Below are positions 7,554 to 16,842 of a DNA stretch of 64,000 nucleotides, one piece after another. Position 1 is the first letter of the stretch. The number at the start of each line of letters is the position of its first letter. The position numbers and the translations under genes were made by a program. The notes under the pieces are model-generated. The model did no database searches, was not told the DNA's origin, and saw nothing but the letters and a program-made list of their open reading frames with translations. The stretch lies in the NCBI RefSeq assembly GCF_026262505.1, contig NC_067206.1:27047896-27111895 (forward strand). The letters are read 5' to 3'. The stretch comes from Trichomonas vaginalis G3. Its lineage: Eukaryota > Parabasalia > Trichomonadida > Trichomonadidae.

Positions 7554-9707
7554 TTATTTCATGCAATGTTTTATTTCTGTGCCGTCTTCAAGTATGCCCA
7601 GTACTTACGCTTGGAGAGGACATTGAACTTCGGTGAAAATTTTGTCCAATTTGAATTGACCCATCTTCTCACCGACTAAACCCATTTCAATGAGTTTGTT
7701 GTACCCTTCTTCGTTCGTCATGAGTGCGTCAATGTTCTCATAGTAAACCACAACTTTCGATTTGACTTCGGAGAAGAATTTGTTTGTAGTTGTCAAGGAC
7801 TGCTTTTGCGAACTGAGGGTAAGACCAATGTTCGACAATAGGTTTAATGTGGTTACTAAGCCACTTTGACCTTGAGTGAATTCGTACTTCAAAACAAAAG
7901 GAGAAAACCTTTCAACAAAGTTGTCGACCTTCTCATAATGTTTACTCTTCATCTCTTGAGGTTTCTTAATGGAATATCCCCATGTCGAATTCATAAGCAA
8001 TTTGAGTGTCATTGCAAGTTTGGGTTTGAAGCTTTCCTAATATCATACAGTTGTTGTATGACTTTTCCAACTGTATAGTTCCTTCCCGGGAACTCACCAT
8101 CTTCGTTTGGAATTCCAGTCGGAATATATTGGACAAACCTCATGTATGCAGCGTTAAGGTCGACATAGTATATCTTTTCGTTTGAGTCGAACTTGTCGCA
8201 ACCAATTGGTCCAGTTTGTGGAAATTCAAGTGAGTCTCTTATCTTCTGAGAAACTTCTCCTGTTATCTCATAAACATCGTCGAAGCAACCTGTTTCATAT
8301 AAAACCTTCTGACCTAACTCAGATGCTCTCCAATACAATTTGACGTCAATTGGATGTCTCAATGGAAGTTTGTTTATAGCATCTTGAAGTTCTTGCAACC
8401 TCATTGGAAGTTCTTCTGGTTCAGGTTGGTATCCGAACAATCCAACTCCTTGTGGAATTGTGTACTTCTTTTGTACTAGAACTTTGTCTGGAACAACTTT
8501 TGGTCTTGCTAACAGTGAAAAGTTTGTTTCGTCTTTTGGTACAAAAGTTTCTGTCAGCTTGTCATCTGGAATTGGTTCCAACAAACCTTTCTCGAAAGAA
8601 TGTTTACAGCTCTGACAATGTTGCACTTGCCTTTTCCGAACAATGGGTTTGTAAGACTTTCGTTCAACATGAAGTGGTTGTGGACAATTACAATCTTCAA
8701 CCATGGTAAATTGAACTCAACAACATAGTCGTCATGTGAAGAACCTTTAGCTGTAGGTATGTTGACTCGGATATTGACATTTGCCAACGGTGCAATTTTT
8801 GCCAATTGACCTCTGAGAATGTACCTTGTCTTCACACATGACTCAAGATACTTCATCTTCTCTTCTGTAACAAGACCAGAGTTCCTGAGACATGTAAGAA
8901 TGCAAGGTTCGTTGACAATTGTTTCAATTGAATTGTAAATTCCATACCTTGTCAAGTCAATGTCAGACTTATTTATGAACGGGAAGTATCCAGCATGTTG
9001 TCTGACTGCTTGAGGGTTAGGTTGGTACCATTCGAACTTGACACTTGCAATTCCTTCAATTGCATTCAAAATGTCTGAGTCGGAGTCAACCATTTGTTCT
9101 CTCTTTGTAGTCTTGAAAGCGTCAAGAAGTTTTGCAGCTGTTTGTTCATTGCCATTTGCATAGTAAATGTGACCATCCAAATCTGTTATGGTCAATCTGA
9201 GATTGTGTCCTTTCTTATTTCCGTCTTGAATTGCAGCAAGTACTCCCATGAAGCCTTCTTTGTTCTTTCCTTCGTCAAAGTTTACTGTAAAGGTTCGACC
9301 AGATGTAATTTGACTTCTAACTTCACGGTACTTCTCATATGCATATCTTGTTCTTTCCATGGGAGCATGACCATCCTCTGCACTACCTTTTTTCCTTCTC
9401 AAAGGATGCAATTGTTCGTCATGTTTCCAGTAAGAATCTGGCAAAGCCGTCGTGTCCTTCAACTTGAGGTTCACTAACATCGAAAGGCATGTTCATAAGA
9501 CGTTCTTCTTCTAACCTCTCTAGTCTGTTTGGATAATTTGCACGTGCTGTTTCCAAATCCATTTCGTAGCGAAGACCAGCCAGTTTGTCATAGACTTTTA
9601 TGGGTCTTCCTGTCTTATTATTTAAACTTCTTCGAAACTCTCCAACCATATCTTTGCAACTCTGCTTTTATTCTAGCAGATTTTCTATCCATTCTATATG
9701 GGGGCAT
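7554..9707 (-). pseudogene. Protein-primed family B DNA polymerase (pPolB), copy A
   Basis: Hallmark replication gene of Polintons. Recognisable parts on the minus strand include the polymerase motif A region YYVDLNAAYM, the motif B region LKLLMNSTWGYS, and a C-terminal KYWGILEDG-like thumb segment. The N-terminal MPPYRMDRKSARIKAEL start follows TATTTTTATAAAA. The gene is read as broken, with several breaks. Overall span is ~2.1 kb, shorter than many Maverick polymerases. See 41543-43696 for the better-preserved copy. Confidence 0.85.
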
Positions 9708-9737
9708 TTTTATAAAAATAAAAAAATATTTTTTTCT

Positions 9738-10322
9738 TTACTTTACATAACCGCCTGCTGCCATAAGTCTTTGACGCCAACCCATACCAGCTAATGAAGG
9801 TTGACTTGGTTTAGTTTGGAAACTAAAACTTTGGTTTTGGTTTATCTTCAGTTTTTGGTTTTTTCTTCTTCTATCGGTTTTTCGTCACTTTTCGGTTCCT
9901 CTGACTTTACTTCACTTGCAGGAACAGTTGTGTCGTCAACATCTTCATAAATATCATATGCCATTTGTTTTTGTTTTCCTTTCAACTTTTTGTGTTTGTT
10001 GTAAAGTTTAGAATATTTCGACTCTAAGTCAATGAGATGTTCTATAATGAACTGTTGGTCAGTGAAGTAAACTTTTCCATCTGTTGTCTCGAAAGCTCCT
10101 TCAGACTTCAATATTTTATTTGTGAGAGTCTGTTTCTTTTTTGAGATACTGCCGTTCCATTTTTATGAAAAGTGACTTTGTAGTTAGGGTTTGTATTTCC
10201 AGACCTGGCACTTTCTATTATTGAATTTTTCTCTTCATCGGTAAGTTCTTTGACAGGTTTTGACAATGGTTTGAACTTTTTGTTTGTGGTGTCAAATCTA
10301 CCGTTTCAACTTCTTCGGTCAT
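9738..10322 (-). pseudogene. Charged hypothetical protein (copy A)
   Basis: Counterpart of the open 194-residue gene at 43729-44313. The largest open part here encodes the coiled-coil centre and the Glu/Lys/Pro-rich tail. The start motif TTTTTTACTGAGATGAA before ATG is shared with the next gene upstream. Broken in this copy. Confidence 0.6.
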
Positions 10323-10341
10323 TTCATCTCAGTAAAAAATT

Positions 10342-10496
10342 TTAGTTTGGTTTGTTTTTCAAACTGGTTGTTTAGGTTTTTTAAGTCGGTCTAAAACTTC
10401 CTGAGGTATAGGAAGAACTTGACAAACACGTGGTGTAACTGCTGGAAGCCGACAAATCCATCTTGAGCCCATTTGTCTCAATGCTGTATTGTTCAT
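10342..10496 (-). pseudogene. Small basic protein (copy A)
   Basis: Counterpart of the open 50-residue gene at 44333-44485 (MNNTALRQMGSRWICRLPAV). The upstream TTTTTTACTGAGATGAA motif is the same. This copy looks broken near its C-terminus. Confidence 0.5.
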
Positions 10497-10515
10497 TTCA
10501 TCTCAGTAAAAAACT

Positions 10516-10919
10516 TTACATTCCCCACGTTTGAGGCGGTTGAGGTTGGTTATTGTTTACCCATTGTTGTGCATGGTTATATCCTCTGTTAAAGAATCTT
10601 TCACCTTGGTCCATATAGTGTCCTGCTTGGTTATAGTAGTCATTTGCTTTGTTATAATAGTTTCCTGCTTGTCTTCCTACATTGTCCATCCATCCTTGAA
10701 CTTTTCCTCTTGTTTCAGGATTTGGAATAAGATTTGTTGCATCTCGTGCTACATCCCAACCTTTCTGTACAGTTTGTATAATAGGTTGTGCTTTCTCTTT
10801 TAAGTATACCTAATGTACTCAAAATCTTCCTTCCAACTCCAAATACACCTCTGGCTATTGTCCCACTGCGGGCAAAAAATCTGGATGCAAACTCCTGCTA
10901 ATGCGCCAAATAAACCCAT
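10516..10919 (-). pseudogene. Amphipathic, virion-like small protein (copy A)
   Basis: Counterpart of the open 133-residue gene at 44505-44906. The C-terminal Asn/Gln/Tyr-rich half is well preserved. Divergent from the integrase gene with a gap of only 16 bases, which holds a near-symmetric promoter-like core. Broken in this copy. Confidence 0.6.
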
Positions 10920-10935
10920 TTCTTATAGGATAAAA

Positions 10936-11897
10936 ATGACGAATCCAAACAAGGACCCCTATGTTTCTAAAGCGACAAAAAAAGCACTCATGATAAAAAA
11001 TCTTTAGTTCAACACCAAATGCTTGGTTTATGGATATCTTGGAAAACATTCCGAGGTATAGAGAAGATGGACCACCATACTGGTTAATATTTGTCGGTCA
11101 AAACACAAGATACTGTGAAGCCATACCATTATGGTCCAAAAAATATTTTAGATGTGAAAACTGCTTTGACAATATTCGTTGACAAATACCATCCAACAAA
11201 ACTGACATCTGACTGTGAAAGTTCTTTCAAATCAGATGATGTAAAAAACTATCTGCGTTCAAAAAATGTAAACCAATATTTCATTGTCGACCAAAACCAT
11301 TCTGCTCTTGGTGTCATTGACGGTTGTATAAAAATGTTAAGAGACTTAAACCAACCACAAGGTGGTGAAGCAAATGAAATGTCATATGACGACAAATATA
11401 GACACTTCTCCATGGCAAAGATGAGACAAGTTTTAAATATTTACAATAGCCGTAAACAAAAAGGTTTGGGAAACCACTCCCCCCGAAGAAATGAAAACAA
11501 CCCTGACTTAGAGAAAGACTATATATTTAATAATTTAGTCAAAAGAGACAAACAAGAAAAGAATGCCGGGCTTCAAACTTCAGAAAGGTGACAAAGTAAA
11601 AATAGAAATACCTAAACGCGACCCATATGAAAATACTATTGACTATGACAACAATGGGAACCCGACAGGTACTCACATTCGTGTTCGTAAAAATAGAAGA
11701 AAGTATACAAGAGAATATTATGAAGTTTTAGGCAAACATGGCAAAATGTACACACTGCAAGCAGAAGATAAACTACTATTGTCAGACCTCGTTTCAAACT
11801 TGTCAAAGTTCAAGGTGGTATACTTTCAAAGACAGTTCCTAACAAATATAAGACAACTCCTGACGAATATGCTAAAGAAGTTGAAAATGACGACTAA
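10936..11897 (+). pseudogene. Retroviral-type integrase (copy A)
   Basis: Polinton integrase of the rve/DDE type. Recognisable parts are the YWLIFVGQNTRYCEAIP strand region, LTSDCESSFKSDDVKNYL around the second catalytic acid, a C-terminal helix region, and a basic SH3/chromodomain-like end (FKLQKGDKVKIEIPKR). It would insert the element, making 6-bp duplications. The stop overlaps the stop of the convergent fibre gene by a few bases. The copy is broken. Confidence 0.8.
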
Positions 11898-13301
11898 GCA
11901 TTTCTATACCATGCGTAAACTGTCATGTAAGGTGGCATGTATTCTTTACTTTGTCCCGTTGTTTGCGTATATCCTGAAACGCGATGTGTATGGATTCCTC
12001 CTCCCTCAGTGTTATTCCAGTAACAATTTATAGCAAACTTAACGTCCTCTTTAACATCATATCCTTTACCTTTGTCATTCCTGACCAATCCCAAAATCTA
12101 TGACTATGCAAACCTGCTTGAGATGTACTTAAATCTATGTAGTGACTGTGTGCAGGTAAATTTGGCACCTGAAATCGTTTTACTTCCACCTGTTTCCTTT
12201 GAAGAGTTTGCAACAATACAAAAACCTGTCGACTATTTGAGTCCAAGTTCCAAACCCAGAACTGTTTCTGGTCTGGTAGAGTTCATTGACGTATAAATAG
12301 AGCCTATAGGATATAATGTTTGAAGTATTTCTGTCTTTAATGTTTGAAGCTCTGTTTTGTCTGCTTTCTTGTCATATAAATCTTGAGCAGTGAATTTAAT
12401 ATTATGTTCATCCTTCATGACATAAACATCTTTACATCTAATGTTTCTCATCGTCGTTATGTCGTCATCCGATGTTAAACCTTGTGGAAAGTTAGGAGGT
12501 TTACAATATAATACATCCCCACCAGTTTCTTCAACCGTTCCTTCAATACTTTCTATAGCAACAGTTGTAAAACTTGTATGTGTATGGTTCTTATCTGCTT
12601 CTTCTCTAACTCATCGTTAACATAAGTTTTATCTGCTTTAAGGTCTAAACATCCTGAAACCCATCCTGTATCGGCTTTAGTTTTTAAAATCTTCGATGTC
12701 CGTTCATGGTACCAGTCAACCCTTTCTATAATTTCTTTATCTTTTTCATCCACATATTCCTTATCCGCCTTCTTCACTAACACACTAGCCATAAGTCCCT
12801 TATCTACCTTATTTTCAAGGCTAACGTTTAAGTCTGTTATTTCAGATATAGAATGTGTATGAGTCTTTTTAGAATATTCGTTTTCAGCTCTCGTCACTTC
12901 ACTTGACATTTTATTGTCAACATATGTTTTGTCTGCTAGTTCAGGATGAGTATGTTCTTTTGTTGCATAAGCATTGTTAGCTCTTTCTTCTCTTTTGCTA
13001 TTGCATCGTCTACATATTCTTTGTCAGCTTTGTTGTCAAACATCTGCTTTCAAAAGAAGTTCATTTATAGGTTTCTCGTTTAAAGTTCCTTTTGTTGGAT
13101 TTATACAGACAGTATGGTTCTTATTGTCTTGAAACAGAAACTCATCTGTCATTGGGTTTATTGTCAGTTTTAAGTTTCCTTCTTTCAATGACTCAGATAT
13201 CTTAGAATAGTTTGAAAAGTTTGTTGTGTTCTTATTTAGAGCTTGCATAATGAGTTGTCGTTGTGTTGTATTTCTCTCATGGAAGCAATATCTTTCGACA
13301 T
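11894..13301 (-). pseudogene. Fibre protein with phage tail-collar C-terminus (copy A, short form)
   Basis: The N-terminal region (MQALNKNTTNFSNYSKISES) is followed by KADK/THTHSISEITDLN repeat pieces and by a C-terminal domain that strongly resembles phage tail-collar/short tail fibre domains: LYPIGSIYTSMNSTRPETV, then LPAHSHYIDLSTSQAGLHSH, then GGGIHTHRVSGYTQTT and MPPYMTVYAWYRNA. In phages this trimeric domain binds the host surface. Copy A has far fewer repeats than copy B (45870-47992). Broken in this copy. Divergent from the variable gene at 13320. Confidence 0.75.
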
Positions 13302-13319
13302 TTTTATTCTAGATAAAAT

Positions 13320-13841
13320 ATGCTTCCAATAGAAAAAGAAAATTCAAGAGTTGCTACAACTAAACCATTAGATGAACTTTTTACTAATGTCGGTCAAAAG
13401 TTTGAGACAGAGACCGTAAAGCATGAAGGCTATCGTTTGACTACCCATTAAGATGGCTAAGAGACCCATCTGTCACAAAAGCTATTGGCTTTCGTAGAAT
13501 GAAGTTTGTGTCTGTAGAAGATAAAAGTTTTCCATTTATTGTAAGGTTTCATATAGATTATATATCTGAAGGGAAACGAAAAATGTGGGAAGAAATTGAG
13601 CTAATACAAGTTGACCTTTCATCTTCTCTACAGACTGCGTTAAAAAATATAGAAGATAAAATAAATTCATGTTATGCAAAATATGCTGATGAATATGCAA
13701 ATACCGAGAGCACACTTTATGTGAGAATTGTATATGACAAACAAAATTCACAAGTGTCATTTCAAATCTACGAAGACAATCCAAAGAAAGACGAACAAAT
13801 ATATACAGAATTCACTGCAATGTCATGGTATTATAATTCCA
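13320..13841 (+). pseudogene. Variable Maverick gene (form A)
   Basis: Begins MLPIEKENSRVATTKPLDEL, identical to copy B, and shares LRWLRDPSVTKAIGFRRMKF. After about 13497 the two copies diverge strongly (SVEDKSFPFIVRFHIDYISE here versus SEAIHGFPFTVGFEVRYYNK in B) while keeping the same pattern of residues. Both then have a helical region (LQTALKNIEDKINSCYAKYA). Function unknown; the position next to the fibre gene suggests a virion surface part. The copy looks broken. Confidence 0.55.
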
Positions 13842-13847
13842 TTATAT

Positions 13848-13910
13848 TCCATTCCATATACCTCTTCCAACATTTCGAAAGAAGTTTCCTATCTTACTGA
13901 AGAAACCCAT
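13848..13910 (-). pseudogene. Amphipathic peptide gene, N-terminal part (copy A)
   Basis: Encodes MGFFSKIGNFFRNVGRGIW, an amphipathic helix of the sort found in membrane-active minor virion peptides. Copy B (48858-49099) holds the longer version. Short piece only; a fossil. Confidence 0.4.
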
Positions 13911-13928
13911 TTTACTATATGTAAAAAT

Positions 13929-14291
13929 CTAATGTCCGCCTAGTCTCTTACGTTTCCTGTTGAGTTCCATAGCATTCTTTAACTGGAGCTCATACATTCT
14001 GTTTCTCCTCTGGTAGAAAACATATTCTGGGTCAACTCCTGTGTTCGCGTCATCTGCATAAAGTTGTTTATATCCCACTTCAGGGTTTGTATAAAACTCT
14101 TTCCATCTCATATTTGCATACCATGGTGGCAAACCTAACGCAGCGTCATTTGACATGGCAGTTTGCATTTGTACATCTGTTGGCACTTGACCATAGTTTG
14201 CCATTGCAGTTTGTATTCTAACTTCATTTGGAATATTCTCTGGGTTTGGTTGTCCAGGTTGCTGTGCATTCGCTAAGTTCTGTGCGTCCAT
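13929..14291 (-). CDS. Asn/Gln/Pro-rich small protein, 120 aa
   Basis: Open gene preceded by TTTTTATCTAATATTAA, a good instance of the element's promoter-like motif. The N-terminal part is NAQQPGQPNPENIPNEVRIQ with a near-repeat (IQTAMANYGQVPTDV / MQTAMSND), then LPPWYANMRWKEFYTNP, then a basic helical end (ELNRKRKRLGGH). Length and composition suit a minor virion or capsid-cement protein, but no family is recognised. Copy B lies at 49116-49482. Confidence 0.6.
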   Translation of the reverse strand: MDAQNLANAQQPGQPNPENIPNEVRIQTAMANYGQVPTDVQMQTAMSNDAALGLPPWYANMRWKEFYTNPEVGYKQLYADDANTGVDPEYVFYQRRNRMYELQLKNAMELNRKRKRLGGH

Positions 14292-14314
14292 TTAATATTA
14301 GATAAAAATATCTC

Positions 14315-14446
14315 TTACGAGTACATATACTGAACATTTGCAGGCATTGGTTCATCTTCATATTCTCTGTACTTTTCTGCCACGTCAAATAAATAAATGA
14401 CACAATGGAAAAAACCTAAAACAAGTAGTCCGATTTCAAACCACAT
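14315..14446 (-). CDS. Tiny membrane protein, 43 aa
   Basis: MWFEIGLLVLGFFHCVIYLF is a single membrane helix at the very N-terminus, followed by an acidic tail DVAEKYREYEDEPMP. The ATG lies inside the 3' end of the methyltransferase gene in another frame (31-base overlap), so the two are probably read from overlapping transcripts. Copy B (49507-49638) is open with the same length, which supports a real gene. Function unknown. Confidence 0.55.
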   Translation of the reverse strand: MWFEIGLLVLGFFHCVIYLFDVAEKYREYEDEPMPANVQYMYS

Positions 14447-15249
14447 TTACTTACTAATAAAATTTCTTTATTGTGACACTTTCTCCAGTTTATAGGACCT
14501 CTCTCATATTCTATCTTGTCATATCTAAACTCATAGTCATGTATGTCCTCTAACCATCTCATAACGGTTTCCAAACCACTTTTATCGGATGTAAAGTAAA
14601 AGCATGGATGGTTATGTAAAACGTCTAAAGTTTCTAAAGAGTCTCTCAAAGTCCAGTCTACTTGGTATTGAAAATCCCATGTGTTATAGAACGGCGGGTC
14701 CACTATAAAGAAAACATTTTCCTTGTCTTTATATTTTTCATACAACTCTGTCCAATGACATCTCACAAACTCTATACCCTCAATATATTTTTCTATGTCC
14801 TCTTTGAAAACATTTGTATAGTTAAGATATAAAACTTTTGACATAAGTGTTTCAATGTCATGAACTCTTATAGCACCACTATATAATAGTCTAGCAGATA
14901 TACTATCCCAGTCTATATATTCTGCTTTTTTCAAAACCTCTCTCACAATATTTTTCTTATCTAATGGTATACGTTCCATCTTACCTATAGGTATCTTTTC
15001 TTTTAACTCTTTCAATATATTGTTTGTGTCTGGAATATGTTTGAGACGGTCCATATAGTTGTCGAAGTCATTGCATATAATCTTTGAGTCTGGGAATATT
15101 ATATGGCACAAATGGGATATATAGAAACTTCCACCGAACAAATCTACAAATGTTAGACCATTCGGTAGTTTCTTAAGTTCTCTCAATATAATATCTTTAC
15201 ATTTACTCTTATTTCCAAAGAACGGTAACGGTGGTTTTGTAAAATTCAT
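14416..15249 (-). CDS. D12-class (Dam-like) adenine-N6 DNA methyltransferase
   Basis: Open 277-residue gene. Motifs of the D12/Dam class are present: PPLPFFGNKSKCKDII at the N-terminus (SAM-binding region), FVDLFGGSFYISHL (motif I-like), and VDPPFYNTWDF with the DPPF catalytic motif IV near residue 185. The family methylates adenine N6 in duplex DNA. The start follows TTTATATATAA within 10 bases. It is the outermost large gene, next to the right terminal repeat. It could mark element DNA or protect it; no cognate nuclease is evident beside it. Copy B (49653-50438) is broken. Confidence 0.85.
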   Translation of the reverse strand: MNFTKPPLPFFGNKSKCKDIILRELKKLPNGLTFVDLFGGSFYISHLCHIIFPDSKIICNDFDNYMDRLKHIPDTNNILKELKEKIPIGKMERIPLDKKNIVREVLKKAEYIDWDSISARLLYSGAIRVHDIETLMSKVLYLNYTNVFKEDIEKYIEGIEFVRCHWTELYEKYKDKENVFFIVDPPFYNTWDFQYQVDWTLRDSLETLDVLHNHPCFYFTSDKSGLETVMRWLEDIHDYEFRYDKIEYERGPINWRKCHNKEILLVSKCGLKSDYLF

Positions 15250-15346
15250 TTATATATAATAATAAAAATGTTTTTACCCGAAAAGTGACAGAAAAGTGAC
15301 AAAACATGAAAACATATATAATTTGTGAAAAGCGACACATTATATA

Positions 15347-15478
15347 ATGTTTTCGACCCAGAAGAAGGCTTCTTCCCAGAAGCAATGGAGGAAGAAGAAG
15401 AGTCCTCCGAATTCACACCAGAAGACTAACAATTTTCCGAATAAAAACTTCATTTATACTAAACATCTTCGGGGCTAG
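15347..15478 (+). CDS. Basic 43-aa ORF running into the right terminal repeat
   Basis: MFSTQKKASSQKQWRKKK then a Asn/Pro/Lys tail, ending inside the inverted repeat. The same ORF is open and of equal length in Maverick B (50536-50667). It is preceded by AAAAGYGA and a TATATA tract. An acidic reading also runs through this segment in another frame. It may be a small DNA-binding peptide, or chance; no family recognised. Confidence 0.3.
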   Translation: MFSTQKKASSQKQWRKKKSPPNSHQKTNNFPNKNFIYTKHLRG

Positions 15479-15529
15479 AGGGCACGAAGTGCCTGGAAGC
15501 CCCACTACCTTTTTTTTTTTTTTTTTTTT
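15455..15529. repeat. Right terminal inverted repeat of Maverick A
   Basis: Matches the 63-bp right terminus of Maverick B and, inverted, its left terminus. It contains a hairpin, GGGGCT...GGGCAC-gaa-GTGCC...AGCCCC, followed by CACTACC and a run of 20 T. The exact outer base is uncertain because of the T run, and no target duplication can be tested since the left end is outside the window. Confidence 0.85.
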
Positions 15530-16842
15530 AAGTTCCTTTTTTATAAGTATTTGAGTATATTTGTCCCATATTTATATTCAAAATAAAAGTAGAAAATGAA
15601 ACTAATTTTATTCTAACCTATATAAATATATCAATAATCTAAAATGATTATAGTCTGAACTATATTTTACCAGATTATCAAATACCCTATATTTCCAACT
15701 CTTGGAAAATTTTCATGACCCCCTACCCAGGGTCCTAAAATGGGTATTTTCCTCACACAGACACCGTGGTTTTTTGAGCCGGGAAATAAATAGCGCAGAC
15801 AGTTTCTACATATCGAGACATGCTTATACTTAGAGTTTGACGGGGATCTAAAGTGATTTTTTTCTGCATCGCGAAATCTAATGCAATCTCAAAATCATGA
15901 AGAAACTGCGAATCGGAGCGCAATTTTTTAATATGTTAATATATAAAGGTACCCTACTACTGCAAATGCTTCAAATGAAAATCTAAGAAATCAGATTAAT
16001 TTGATCACATTAGTATAGTATTGGTCAAACCAAAAACTCATATTTTGATATATAGCCTATGGATATTCATATTATCTACTTTTCATTGAATTACATAAGA
16101 TTTAATAATCTCATAAATATTCTTTTTAATTTTCCGAATTCTGTGTGCATTTAGATTGTCCATACCTGTATATAATAATTCTAGAATGGTTTGGTTAGAT
16201 ATTAAGTTTTTTAGATTAATATTTTAACAATTTGATAAAACAAGCATTTGTTCCATTTTAGAATCGCCATTGAACTCTGGTTTGACTAACATGATGTTGT
16301 ATGATCAAATAAATTCTAACTTCATGAGATAAATTTTGAAATTAGAAAATGCAATATCTGACACAAATATTTATATGAACACATTTAACATTCAATGATA
16401 AACTAAAGTACTATACAGCAGATTCGATTTGGCTTATATTTTATATAATCAACTAATAATCCTATAAAATTGTGCTATTCACGTTGCTCAAAGATGTATT
16501 GAACATTCACTACTTGTGTATTGATAAAATTAGATATAGATTCTAATGTAAATCGATATTTTGAAAATTCATATATATTTTGTCTTGGTTTGGCATTTGA
16601 TCGTGTTGAAACCGGAATTGCAATATATATCATCTAAATATATAACTATCAAAATATGAGCTATAGATTTTTAAATTATTCTCCTGAATATGAGTGACTA
16701 ACATAATTATATTGAATTGAGTAGTAAGAATCTTAAATATTAGAATCTGACGATAATTTATTATAACTGTATAAAGGAACAAGACTATAAATGATGATGA
16801 AAATAAAGATTAAATTTAAATCTGAAAATTTGAAAACATTAA
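15530..16842. other. AT-rich region without recognisable gene
   Basis: About 1.3 kb of AT-rich DNA with no supported gene, RNA or repeat family. A slightly GC-richer stretch at 15715-15910 stands out (CCCCCTACCCAGGG, GAGCCGGGAAATAAATAGCG), possibly a remnant of another element. I see nothing else. Confidence 0.6.

Larger units (their letters stand above)
1..15529. mobile_element. Maverick/Polinton A, right part (fossil)
   Basis: Right-hand 15.5 kb of a Polinton/Maverick giant element; the left end lies before the window. It carries an SF3 helicase, packaging ATPase, protein-primed DNA polymerase, retroviral-type integrase, fibre-like protein and Dam-like methyltransferase, and ends in a terminal inverted repeat that matches Maverick B. 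It is colinear and nearly identical with 33390-50706, so it is young. Several genes are open from end to end, but the element is broken, with roughly a dozen breaks in the visible part. The capsid genes would lie to the left of the window, judging from copy B. Confidence 0.93.

Noticed and set aside
8404-9480. Plus-strand frames over the polymerase regions
   Set aside because: Antisense of the conserved polymerase; the minus-strand reading has the family motifs.
15930-16840. LTR retrotransposon or LINE remnant
   Set aside because: No reverse transcriptase-like coding, no direct terminal repeats; plain AT-rich sequence.
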